A DNA stretch of 64,000 nucleotides from Oehlia diaphana (Eukaryota; Glomeromycota; Glomeromycetes; Glomerales; Glomeraceae), in NCBI GenBank assembly GCA_003833135.1, contig QZLH01000677.1:4375-68374 (forward strand). Reading direction: 5' to 3'. Position 1 is the first letter of the stretch, and each line of letters opens with the position of its first letter. Shown piece after piece: positions 22,226 to 33,422 of the stretch. The position numbers and the translations under genes are program-made. The notes beneath the pieces were generated by a model, which did no database searches, was not told where the DNA came from, and saw only the letters and a program-made list of their open reading frames with translations.

Positions 22226-24181
22226 ATGTCGTATTCCATACAAATTAAAAAAGCTATATTAACAAAAAATGATTCTTTTAATGACTTTGGTTATTTAGAC
22301 TTCGATGATGAGAAATATTTTGATGTTTCTTATTTAAAATTTGATGATGATAGACTATATAATCAAGAAATAACTTATTCTAAGTTAAAATCAGAATCTC
22401 ATCAAGAAAAGTCTGCACAAATTAGACAACAAGTTCGCACCAGATTAGCTGAACTTAAAGGGGTAGATCCTAACTCAATCCCTTATCCACGTTCAAATGA
22501 CAAACTTTCAGAATACAAAAGGAAAATTCAACATTTAGAAGAGAAATTGGTATTTTCTCAAATAAGTTCAGCTAAACAAGTTCACTATCCATGCTCAAGT
22601 TTCAGTCTCTTAGAACACAATGATTTAGAAAAAGAGTCAGGTCAAGCGAGGTCAGCAAAACTTAGACAACAAGTTCGCAACAGGTTAGCTGAACTCAAAG
22701 GGGTGAATCCTAGCTTAATTCCGTACCCACGCTCGAATATTAAACTTCAAGATTATGAAGATGAAATTCTGCGTTTAGAAATAGCAGAACGAGAGTTTCA
22801 AAAGAAACTTCAGCTTGAAAAGTTAGCGAAAAAATCAAAAGAGCTTAAGGAGCGAGAAGATAATTCATACAATAGTCTAAAGAAGTACGGTATTGAAGAT
22901 AGCAGAATAACAACAAAGACAGCTAATAAATTTAGCGATAGTAATAAAGAGCAAAGTCAAAACAAAGCAGATAATTTTAGAACCATAGTTTTTGACAGTG
23001 ATGAAGCGAAATATTACAGAAAAATAGCAGCAAAATCTGACGTTAAGACTATAAAATTAATAAAAAATCCCCATTTAGGTAATTACTTTTTATACACGTA
23101 AAAGGAAATTTTTATCACTTTTAAATTTTAACGCCTACAATCTCATACATTTTACATTCAATCATAGCAATTGTTGACATTTCCTATAGAGAAGATAAGG
23201 ACGGTAAATCTGCATTCTGGGATCATTATACATTTCAACGTATTACACGTTATCCAACTCGTGTAGTAGGTGCCACTAATAATGCCAAGCTTTTTAAAAA
23301 TGTAATATATGATAAAGCTTACGGTTTACCTATCAGTCATTGCGATCCTTACAATTTCAAACCGACACCTCCAATTCTTAATCTTTATCCTTATCCTTCT
23401 GATGATCTTCATGGTCTTCTCCTTATTCCTGGTAGTCATTCCGATATTAGTAAAATTCCTAACTATGAGGTTCGTCTAAAGAATGAGAGGAAACTTGTAA
23501 AAGATGCATTGAATCGAGGTCGTCCAGTATTAGGCATATGTGCTGGTGCATTGGAAATCTGGAAACTTTATGGTGGAAAAGAAGTTGCAGTGCATCATCA
23601 TTCATGGAAAAAGATGCCACGTCTTACGGAGAAGGGAAGAGTTGGGGATAATGTTATGATGCATAGTCTTCGGATTTATTCTAGATCTATATTGGCAGAC
23701 GCAATGTATGGAAAAGCCATAAACAAGCAAAAAAGTAGGTATTTGTGTTGTCAAATTTCTTAGTAAATAACATTACAAATATTTAACTTTTATTATTTTT
23801 GAAGCTTTTGTAACCAATAGCGTTCATACTAAGGCTATGAGTCCTAGTATTATTCCACCCAATATGAAAATAGTAGCTCGGTCTTTGCAATGTGATGGTG
23901 CACCAACTAATCGATCGCCGGAAGATAATGTTATAGAAGCAGTTGAGATGTGCCATGGAGCACCTATGCTTCTTATTCAATGGCATCCGGAGGCTTTCAA
24001 TGCTGATGATACTGATGGAATATACCATCGAAACATTCTTACCTATATGGCAAAAGCAGGTGACGCATACTATTGGAAACAAAAGATGCTTTTAGAATTA
24101 AAAGATCGATTTCAGTTTGAAGATAAATCCAGTAGGTTTAGTGGACGTAGTATTAATAATCATTTTCTTTATTATTTATAA
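22226..24181 (+). CDS. Peptidase C26 / class I glutamine amidotransferase-like protein with duplicated N-terminal module
   Basis: Exons are 22226-23078, 23168-23734 and 23805-24181, with GT-AG introns of 89 and 70 bp and frame kept at both joints, giving 598 residues. Residues 61-107 and 141-187 are two copies of one module (IRQQVRTRLAELKGVDP, then SIPYPRSNDKLSEY) exactly 80 residues apart. The stretch after the second copy is Lys/Glu-rich and probably helical. The C-terminal half, starting AIVDISYRED at the first splice joint, is a gamma-glutamyl hydrolase-like domain. Its nucleophile elbow is GICAGAL (Cys 409), and QWHPE supplies His 534 and Glu 536 of the triad. Bacterial PuuD of this family cleaves gamma-glutamyl-GABA; the substrate here is unknown. 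The amidotransferase part has no ATG of its own, which supports one spliced gene. No stop or frameshift is seen. No operon-like neighbours exist. Confidence 0.8.
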
Positions 24182-24722
24182 TTTTTGTAATTGGTTATAA
24201 AAAAATGTATATATATACATTTACAATAAATGTTAATAAAAAAATATTTATTAATTTCTCATCAAAGCATAGCATAATAATTATGCGGGAAATATTTATT
24301 CGGTAAATAATGATTTATATCAACGATCCGCAACTACCCAAAACTTTAATTAATTAACAAAAAAAAAAAAAAAAAAACTTTATCCTACGCTAATGAGATT
24401 TTGGTTAACTTATATTTATCGCCATTTCCAATTTCATAATTATCTCATTAAGGGATTATTTTTTGAAAATATTTAAATAAACTTGCTAAAACTAGGAAAA
24501 ATAAACTTATTTTTATTATTAAATGCATGAACTTTAGAAATACCTAATACTTATTATGACTGAATTCCAGTGATTTTTTCCGTGCAAGGTGCATTGAATA
24601 TAATCATCATTATATCATTATGCAGGTTCATTTAATTTCTGGTATAGTTTTTAAGCACCTATTTTCCATTCGATCTACAATATGCAATTCTAATCCAACA
24701 ACAATAAAGCCAAAAAACAAAT
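24182..24722. other. Downstream spacer
   Basis: AT-rich, with a poly-A run at 24358-24379. No gene is recognised. Confidence 0.35.
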
Positions 24723-24920
24723 ATGTGCAGAACTGTATGGATTATCAAAAAAAAAAGAAATCGATTCAGCATTAAAGCTGATATGTTTCGAGAGCTATCT
24801 GATATGTACAAAGAATTTCTTTATGATGTACAGAAAAAAATTGATGAAAGCCAAAAGACAACCAATGATCATATAGACGTGAAAGAGCTAATGATGATAT
24901 TGCGCCGTGGACAAGTTTAA
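24723..24920 (+). CDS. Possible C-terminal histone-fold fragment (CENP-T-like)
   Basis: A splice acceptor-like GTGCAG (about 24726-24731) precedes the useful frame, so the true exon may start inside the open frame. Residues read FSIKADMFRELSDMYKEFLY, then DVQKKIDESQKT, then HIDVKELMMILRRGQV to a TAA. A long helix followed by a short helix ending in hydrophobic residues and RR resembles the end of the CENP-T histone fold, which works at centromeres. No upstream exon is identified. It could equally be an unrelated small helical protein or a fragment. Confidence 0.3.
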   Translation: MCRTVWIIKKKRNRFSIKADMFRELSDMYKEFLYDVQKKIDESQKTTNDHIDVKELMMILRRGQV

Positions 24921-26735
24921 GAGTAATGATGCTAACTGACATGATCAATTATTAAAATACAAGCTTTTTTTTGACGCGGCAATACAGGGCAAAATTAACA
25001 ATTAGTCTTTATTTACATTAAGTTAAACTCATTGGATGTTTGACGGACTGTATAATTTAAACATCGGATTTCAGCCAGAAATAAAAATGATGACACAAGT
25101 TAATTGACCCAATCCGAATTTTTAAATCAAGTCGGAACTAACTTACCTGACCACGTTAGGGTTAGGGTCGTACTGTTGCTTTGACACGGATCAAACTTAG
25201 TGGTTGAATTCTTTTACCTGGTAGCAGCCATACTTACACTACTTTTTTTCTTCATTTTAGATATGAAACTTTGATATATTACCAGAAGCATTATGGACTA
25301 CTTGTCATTATCTAAAGGTAAGCATGTGGCCCCTGTTTAGATGTTTACAGAATAAAAAAAGTCGATACAAAACTTGAAGATGAAATAGAAAACAAAATTA
25401 AATGATTAAAAATATAAAAGCTCGTTAACTTTTAATAATATAATTAATCAATCATAATATTTATAATTTTATATTCATTAAGGTCGGTAAAACATTTTGT
25501 TAGCGGGCAATTGACAAGGAGACATCACACTTATAAGGTGAGATTAGAATTTAAAGTGATGATGATGGGCTTTTTTGACAGGCTACTTACAACTCTTCTG
25601 ATTGGGTACGTCCTGATTAAGAGGATACAAGTTTCCGAATCAGGTGCATATTCTCTGGTACGTTCCGGGACCCGGGAGATGCTTGGTTGCGTCCTTCGAA
25701 CCTGGCTATCTGTACTAATATTTTATTCAATAACTACATTTTCGTTCTTTTGTTGAATATTCGATATTACAGCAACATGCGAACAATGAAATAATGCCGC
25801 AGTATCTAACATGAATAAAGCGGTAAATGACGAAATCAGCATGTCTGCATGTTTGCACATGAAATAACTGATCCTGCCAGAAACAATTGATCTTGAACAA
25901 CTGATCTTGCCCGCCGCTGAATTTTATTACGTGATTCTATTCGGAAAGGAATCAAATTATTCTCTGATTGGTTATTGGTGAAATAATTTTTTCTCAAAAT
26001 TCTGCTCTTTGCATCAAGAGGAGTTAGGTAAAGGAAAGGGAAATAGTAGCAGGATAATTATGTAGCGCACATGAATTATTTTTCATTTATGGGTTTTTTT
26101 TGTTATATAATTATCTATTAATTAACATTACAATTTTGTCATAAATAATTATCATTTAAACATCTGATTTTATTAAGTCCATACATAATTTCAATATTTT
26201 TTTCTTGTTATTATTTTATCTAATTATTTTTGTGTTACAAACGAACTTATATTGATTGTATTTTTGCGATTGTGAAAAACGTACGAGTTTGTCATAACGT
26301 AATGTTTGTTTTTTATCAGTTTCAGCGTTCTCGCTCATATGTATAATTAATTTAACACGTGATCATGGGATGCAACCAGCAAAAATAGTACAAAATTAAT
26401 AGAGATAATCGAAATCAGAATTTAATTTACACCTACGCAGAAAGGTGCCACAAGCTCTTGATAATTACGAAAAATGTATGTAAAGTGTATGTCATATGAC
26501 AAATGTGGAAAATCATTTTTATATGTACAACATGGTTATGATGTTTAGGTTTAGTAATATGATTATTAATCAACAAATTAAATTGTGATATCGCACTTGT
26601 GAATTTGAATAGCTTTTTTTTCTCAAAATAAGCTGATTTCCCTTACTCGTGTTCCTATTAATATATAAATCATAAAAAATAACTTGTACAGAGGGAATAT
26701 TAGTCACCAAGGTAAAAACGAAGGAACCTTTGATT
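24921..26735. other. AT-rich stretch without a supported gene
   Basis: Open frames here lack recognisable domains. 25510-25740 is unusually GC-rich (CGTTCCGGGACCCGGGAG around 25661) and may be an old insertion. Two TTAGGG units lie at 25156-25167. The stretch 25850-26040 also has a higher GC content without a clear frame. Confidence 0.35.
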
Positions 26736-27110
26736 ATGGAAACAAATCAATTAATATTGAAACCAGCGAAGGAAAACGAGAAAAAAATTTGGAAATTTGC
26801 GGAATGGGGAATAAAGTTGGTATCGAAAGTGGTACCAGGAACAATTGTGTATATGACAGGTTTTGCAGCAATTCCCATTGGTGGTTTAATGATTATTGGC
26901 AGTTATTATGTTTCCGGGCTTGCAGGAGAAATATTATATAATATTGGTTATGATACACTATTAGGAGGCTCCTTTAAAGTCTTAAAATATCTCGTGATTG
27001 GTCATAAAGCAGCTAATATCATTTGTATTAATAAGAAAATGACTATCGGTGAAAAAAATATATCTTTCGTGCGAAATTTGTATAAAAAATTGAGAAAAAT
27101 TGTTTTATAA
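26736..27110 (+). CDS. Small hydrophobic protein of unknown function
   Basis: The start is ATG at 26736 (GATTATGG); a longer frame starts at a non-ATG codon. The 124-residue product has a charged N-terminus (METNQLILKPAKENEKKIWK), one or two hydrophobic segments around residues 32-58 (VVPGTIVYMTGF, PIGGLMIIGSYY), then a basic tail (NLYKKLRKIVL). No signal peptide or known domain is recognised. It stands alone, with a TAAAT-rich upstream region and an AT-rich downstream region. A membrane-associated role is inferred from hydrophobicity only. Confidence 0.5.
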   Translation: METNQLILKPAKENEKKIWKFAEWGIKLVSKVVPGTIVYMTGFAAIPIGGLMIIGSYYVSGLAGEILYNIGYDTLLGGSFKVLKYLVIGHKAANIICINKKMTIGEKNISFVRNLYKKLRKIVL

Positions 27111-29305
27111 GACTACGTCTTCCTGTTCTAGTTTCTATTTTTTGATTTTTGTCTTTTTATTGATTATTTAAGGCTATTATTTTAGTAGAGTAATTATTAC
27201 TTTTTTAATAAATATTCAGAAATACGTTAAGTATTTTTTTGATTGCGAGCGTATAACCATTTAAAAGCTTTATAATAGACTCAAAAGTGCTGTTACTTTA
27301 TGTTTATTATTGATTAGTTTAACGCGTGCACATGTTTATTATTTCATTAATTACCAGCATCAGTGAAAATGTCACTTGTTTTTCGTTGACTTAATATCGC
27401 AGTAAATCTCATCTCTAACTTATTTTTGGGATCGAGGTCTTCAAGAAAGTTCCCATATACTGAAATTAAAAAAAGTAAACAATTAAAATTGAAATTACAG
27501 TGAGAAATACCATTTAAATTTTATATTACATATATTCGTCGCATAGTAGAATTTGTATTATTAAACCAACTGATTATACTTTGTCAGTTAAGGTTAACCG
27601 AATTAGATTTATCATCAAATAATTTTATTTTTTTCTATAGAAATTACGGAACACGGCAGATTTTATTGCACTTAGAAAAGCTTACTCAGTATTTTATTAC
27701 TATACTTATTTAGCTGCTGATATTCAACTGGAACATTAACAACTATAATAATGACATGTTTTACACCTACGACGAGTATTTCTCCTGACCCTAATAATTG
27801 AGGGTGGTTGATTTGTTATTAGATATTGTCCATCCTATGACCTGCTAGTCAAATTTAAATATCAAATTCTTTCAAAGTCAAAGCATATTTTTTCTTATAA
27901 ATATAAATAAACAGTTTTGATAAATTACATTTGTGTTTTTTATTTTTTAAAAAAAAGCCAAATTTAACAAATGAGTAATTTTTAAGGGAATGCATAAAGT
28001 CGATGATAAATAAGTATTTGAATTAAATCATCGCACAATTGATATAAAAAATCAGTTGTTTTTAATTTTTAAAAGAACGACATTTTTTATTATTGAAAAT
28101 AAGTTTTTTTCGTTTTTATTAGAAAGAAAACGATTTTTATTATTTATTTCGTTTATTATTTATTTCGTTTTTATTAAAAAAAATAATAATTTCTATAATT
28201 TAAAAAAAAAAAATGATTTTTTTTTATTTAAATAAAATCAAGTCAATAAAAATAAAATTTAATACTTAATGCATATTAATTTATCAATAAAATATTTTTT
28301 AAGTATTTTTTAACCTAAGAATATAAGAATAATAAAACTACCATTTAAAATTTTTAAATTTATGAAGAAATAGTAAATATAGAAAATTGGATTTTGTCTG
28401 GAATGTAAACATTTGAATATATAAAAAATTACGAAAACATTCTACAAAGTTCTTTTCGTTCTAGTCGAACTAAACGTACAAAAATACAAAGATTATTCGA
28501 AGAAATACCCATGATCGAACAAAGGAAGAAAAGTTCTTGTAATATTTATAAAGATTGGAAAAAAATAAGCGAATTTTTTCAGATATTATCAATAATGTTG
28601 CAAAAATTTTATATACAGGAATTATAAAACAATTTCAACACTTTAACTTTTATAGATTTAATTAAAGGAGTTTTTCCTTTCGAAATCATAGAATTTTATT
28701 CGTCTTGGTATTAGTAAAATATAACTATGGAGTTTTTTTTTTACAAACAGTTTTTTAAAAAAAATAGAAGAAAGAGTATATTAATAATAATCTTTACAAA
28801 GGTGCACAAAGGTTATTAAATAATATATATTTTCGAAAAGATTATATTACAGTTGATCCAGATTAAGTTCATTTTTTTCTTTATTTTCGCCTTTTAGGTA
28901 GATTGGGTTTATTTTTGAGTGGTTTATTGGGTTTTAGTTCAAACTTCAACGTTACCAAGTGGTGTGGCAACGTACGATCCCCAAAAGCCACATCTCTATA
29001 AAATAAATGGCGAAGTATTTTTTTTTTATTCTATTTTGATTGTTAAAATTTATTTTTAGTATTAACAATTCGCTAAAATAGTTTCATTTAAAATAATTTT
29101 AGTTTAATTTAATTTTAAGTATCAGTTTAATGAAATGTAATATTACGTCAAATGATATTTTGTATGAAAAATTGCATTATGTTTGCTAGATATACAATTG
29201 GAAAAATCACAACGCAAATTAATTATTTTTATTAACTATATTAAAGCTTTGTTATAAAACTTATTTAGATTTATTCATCTAGTTTGATATTTGTATATTG
29301 CTTTT
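27111..29305. other. AT-rich stretch with two orphan coding-like pieces
   Basis: On the minus strand about 27353-27460 reads YGNFLEDLDPKNKLEMRF and AILSQRKTSDIFTDA between an AG and a GTAATT, like a lone exon. On the plus strand about 28405-28629 is open, with NILQSSFRSSRTKRTKIQ and KKSSCNIYKDWKKISEFF, ending in TAA without a start. I recognise neither. The remainder is poly-A/T rich. Confidence 0.3.
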
Positions 29306-30605
29306 TCAGTCAATTAAAAGATTCGTATTCTTGAAATTTGTAATTAATAAATCTTCCATTATGGCATCTTCGTTAGCATAGTGTGGCATGATGATGTTGT
29401 TGAATAAATTGTTGATATTCATCTTGTTTGTTTGATAATAAACGATCCTATTTTGCATTTTCCAATGACCTGAACCTCGCTTCTTCTGCAAGTTTTTCTC
29501 TCTCTTTCTCTGGTAATGTTATCGCTAATCTGTTACTTGCATTGTGAAACAATAATGTTACGATTTTATTTTCGTCATCCATTCCCACTTCAATATCTTT
29601 ATCTTCAGTTTTCTCGAATGTGATGAATGAAAGCTTAGAACCAATAAAGATAACACTCCAATTCATCGCGATCTTCATAACAAATGGGATAAAAAAAGAG
29701 TGGTGATTTATTATCTATCATTTCTGAAGTATCAAATAAATGGCAACACAATAACTTCCGATGCTTCCCAAATTTCAAACGACATTATCTTGTCATCACC
29801 GTCATAAAAAGCGAGTGTGTAATCATTTGGTTCTCTACTCTGTCTGATAACGCCAGAAGTTGCTTTTGCAAATTATATTAACTGTTAATAACGCATCCGT
29901 ATCTTCATAATATTTAAAAATAATCCCTTGTACTATAAAACAATATGTAGAAATGTTAGTATTATATATTGAACTATGAAATTCTCCATAATTTATTAAG
30001 AATACGTACCAGAAAAGTTCCTTCAAATTTTTATTTTGGAGTTAAATAATATAACAAGGAAATAAAATAGGATAAACTAAATCTCACAAACCATACCTTC
30101 ATAAATTGTATAGGAAGTTTGTTGTTACCCCAATGCTCACTTGAAGACATCATTTTTAGACTATTCAAATCCTCGTTTTTAGTATGTAATGATGCCATAA
30201 TTTCCAAATTTTCTTCTTATTTCCTGTTCGTCTTCAGTATAATAATAAGTAATTATTTTCCAACGAGGGTTAGTTTCTGTTCTATCAAAATGTGTATGTT
30301 GATTTGCGTGTTCTGACCAATCGTATGTCAAGAAAGTTAGTTCAAGAACACCACACCAGCTTTAGTTATGGTATACAAGCGTGTCAAAATGTAGAGAATT
30401 TATACTCATTTTAGAAACAACATTTTTACATAAACTACCAGTATTTGGCAAATGACAAGACAAATGATTCAATGAATGATGTTATCATGGAGTCATATGT
30501 TCATATCAAAAATAGATCTTTCCTTTTTTGGATAATGCCCAAGCAGCATTATGTAATTCTTGAAATTCTGAGCTAATAGTTTGACAAAGGAAACACGGGG
30601 TTGAA
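29306..30605 (-). pseudogene. Decayed multi-exon gene, family unknown
   Basis: From high to low coordinates the minus strand gives TISSEFQELHNAAWALSKKG, LCKNVVSKMSINSLHFDTLV, a stop, WCGVLELTFLTYDWSEHAN, NPRWKIITYYYTEDEQEIRR, and after a frame change SSSEHWGNNKLPIQFMK before a GTATGG donor (about 30096). Later blocks are IIFKYYEDTDALLT (29881-29925), SREPNDYTLAFYDGDDKIMS (about 29770-29850) and FEKTEDKDIEVGMDDENKIV with LPEKEREKLAEEARFRSLEN (29448-29678). Stops and frameshifts between blocks show it is broken. I cannot name the family. Confidence 0.45.
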
Positions 30606-30670
30606 TCTATTAAACCTCACCATATCGGTCGTATGAATATCTTATTTTGCTAGTCGGTGAAAATTATGAT

Positions 30671-30857
30671 TAACCCCAGTGACACCCGAAAAAATTCCGC
30701 AATAGTAAATTTATTCATCACACGTGTCACGTGATCACGTCCCTCTGTGTTTCCATTTTCTATAAGATCTGAGGGACTTAGTTAGTCAAAATCCTATTTG
30801 TCACGCCATTAGTCGTCACAGTTTATTCAGATTTTCGGGTGTCATAGGGGCAGTTAA
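30671..30857. mobile_element. hAT-like MITE with 8-bp target duplication
   Basis: The duplication AATTATGA lies at 30663-30670 and 30858-30865. The ends are TTAACCCCAGTGACACCCGA and the complement TTAACTGCCCCTATGACACC, with CCGAAAA following. The centre contains CACGTGTCACGTGATCACGT, a cluster of overlapping palindromes. Non-coding. Confidence 0.8.
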
Positions 30858-30865
30858 AATTATGA

Positions 30866-32159
30866 GTATACTGCGGTAAGATTTTAGCCTGTCAATGTGA
30901 AAACTAATTATTTCCGATCGAGCAAATCACCCAAGATTTTTCATCATATACGTGGTGATAATTTAATCGTGACCATTAATTGAGATATATTAATATTAGT
31001 AGGTATACAAGAAAGATTAATTTAAATACATGTAAAATAGGGGATAGGTCATGGTTATTTTTTCGATTTATTATTCTTGTAGGAAGAATATGCAAATGTA
31101 ATATTGTAATATTTAAATTTAGTACCTAATATCACTTTAATATAATTCCTTATATAGTATTATATGTAACCTAAGATCTTCTAAAACATTAGGTAATATC
31201 TGACAGCACCCTAATTCATTATCATTTATTATTACTTAATAATGAAGGTATTTTCTATTTTAATTTTTTATTTTAATTAATCTAAAATTAATTTATACTA
31301 ACTCCTGTTGATAGCTTTGATTATCAGGAGGAAAAAGCGTACGATACGGATACTGTACTGGGTATGTAACAATCATAATGCAGTTAAGTGCATTGGAAAA
31401 AATATGATCCGGAAAAAAAAAATTGAAGGATCCGGGATTCGATAAAAAATTGAGTAAGCGAAATGAATTACTAAAAATGGGTGCAAATAACTGTAAAGTT
31501 ATTCTAATTTATAATCAGAAAGAAACTTTAATTTAATAAACGATACCAATCACAAAAATTGGTTCGTATTATACCGTGATACGAAATTTTGTTATCGTAA
31601 CGCAAGTAACGCCAATTTACTTCAACCAGAAATAGTTACGGGACATTTCGCCGAAAGGACGTTTTGCTAAAAAATACGGGTATTATGAATAAAGATTATT
31701 TTTCGGCTCGGCGAAATGTTTCGATACCATCAGAATCAGAAATATGGTATAATAAATTAAAGAAGTGAGAACCCAAATTTATAAAAAAATACCATACATT
31801 TTGTTCATATTATTGCTTATATTAAGAATCATTAATTTTAAGAATTATTAAATTTAAAAATATCAATAATAAAAATATTAATGTTTAAAATAAAATTCAT
31901 TAATTTTCGTGAAGTATATTAACTCTTAAAATAAAAACATCTATTTTCGCGATTTTTTTTCGCGAAATATTATTTGTCAGAATTCTGATCGTCGACGCCA
32001 TATTTTTTGAGTTAGCAAATCGAATTATGATTATCTAATTTTAAGAATAATGACAAAGAATATTTTACTAACTTAATTTGGTAAGTTCACAAGTAGATAT
32101 AATTATTCTCTCACGCAATAAGTTATCGACTCCCTTCGGGTTTAGTAAATATTTTAAAT
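30866..32159. other. AT-rich spacer with a TTCGCCGAAA foldback
   Basis: There is no gene. At about 31640-31723 GGGACATTTCGCCGAAAGGA is answered by the inverted TTCGGCTCGGCGAAATGTTT, another small word-type foldback. At about 31310-31360 an exon-like block lies between GATAG and GGTATGT, but it has no open frame in context. Confidence 0.4.
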
Positions 32160-33422
32160 ATGCCAAAATTGCTTAAAGAACATATTTTTTATAAATTAAA
32201 TTTTTATTCTGAACGTATGCAAAAATGTCTTCATTCTGCCACTCAAAAATATATTGATAGTAATGTTCATGATGATCCAAAAGTTTTTGATAATATGTAT
32301 TTAAAATTATTTCTACTCCTGTTGCCAATGTTTTTATTGGTGAAGTAAGTATATTTACGTTCCATTACTTGTTTATATTTATTATTTTTAAATTTTTTTT
32401 TTTTTTAATTAAATATTTACTTTTTTTTTTTTTTTTTATAGGAGGAATCGAAAAATGATGAAGTTGTAACAACATTTGCAGAATTTACAAGTGATTTATC
32501 GGCATTAATAAAAATTCCACCATTTCTTAATTTTTTTTATCCGGGACTCCTTAACCGCATTCTCGTGAGTTCAGGATTATATAATCCAGCAATTAAACAT
32601 AGAAATATATTAATTAAATATATTAAAAATCAAGTTTGTAAACGTTTGAAAGAGAAAGCGAAATATGGTGATTCTTGGAAGCGTCCTGATGATTTACTTC
32701 AAGATATTATAGAACAAGAAGATATTGATGATCTTAATAATGTTAATTATCTATCATTAGATGATAAATTACTTTTATTTCTTTTCGCTTCAATTCATCC
32801 TCAATATATACAATAATTATATGAAGAACAATTGGAAGTACATAAAGAAGCTGATGAGAATGGTGTACTTCCATTTGAAGCTCTTGATAATATGAAGAAA
32901 CTAGATAGTTTTATTAGAGAATCTTTCAGATTAACTGGTCACATATTAGCACTTGATCATTCTGTATTAAAAGATTATACTTTCTCTAATGATTTACAAT
33001 TACCAAAAGATCATACAGTTAAGATTTATGTTGATGATATTTATCAAGATGAATTGTTACATGGTCCAAATCCGAAATCATTTGAACCATTTAGACATGT
33101 AGATACAAATGTTACTGCGTCAAAAATTGGTAAAAATTTTATGTTATTTGGAGGTGGTAAACACGCGTAAGTTTATAATAAATATTTAATTTTTTTTTTA
33201 TTTTTTTTTGCAAAATATTTTAAAATTAATCTAATTTTCATTAAATTATTTAGATGCCCTGCAAGATATTTTGCTATAAACGAAATCAAATTTTTTTTGC
33301 ATAACATTATCTTAAAATATAATATTTGTACAAAGAGTGGTAAAATTGAAGGAAGAAGGATGTACGGTCCAACTGCATACCCAAGTACTAGTGGAATTAT
33401 TATCGAAAAGAGGGTTAAGTGA
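32160..33422 (+). pseudogene. Cytochrome P450, 5'-truncated and broken
   Basis: Exons are 32160-32344, 32442-33166 and 33254-33422, with GT-AG borders in consistent phase. Visible marks are the ExxR motif in FIRESFRLTG and the haem-binding loop FGGGKHACPARYF, split by an intron after GGGKHA. The membrane anchor and first third are missing. A one-base deletion within exon 1 shifts YLKL out of frame with STPVANVFIGE. A TAA at 32815-32817 follows HPQYIQ. The I-helix appears shortened: FASIH runs straight into PQYIQ, so the usual Thr-bearing turn is gone. P450s are haem monooxygenases of the endoplasmic reticulum; this copy cannot be functional. Confidence 0.8.

Noticed and set aside
23783..24082. 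Minus-strand open frame over the third exon of the amidotransferase gene
   Set aside because: It is the complement of a well-supported coding exon with the QWHPE motif.
25156..25167. Two TTAGGG units as a telomere
   Set aside because: Only two copies inside ordinary sequence; no array.
25511..25756. GC-richer open frame as a gene or SINE
   Set aside because: There is no recognisable domain, no pol III boxes, and no target duplication or A-rich tail.
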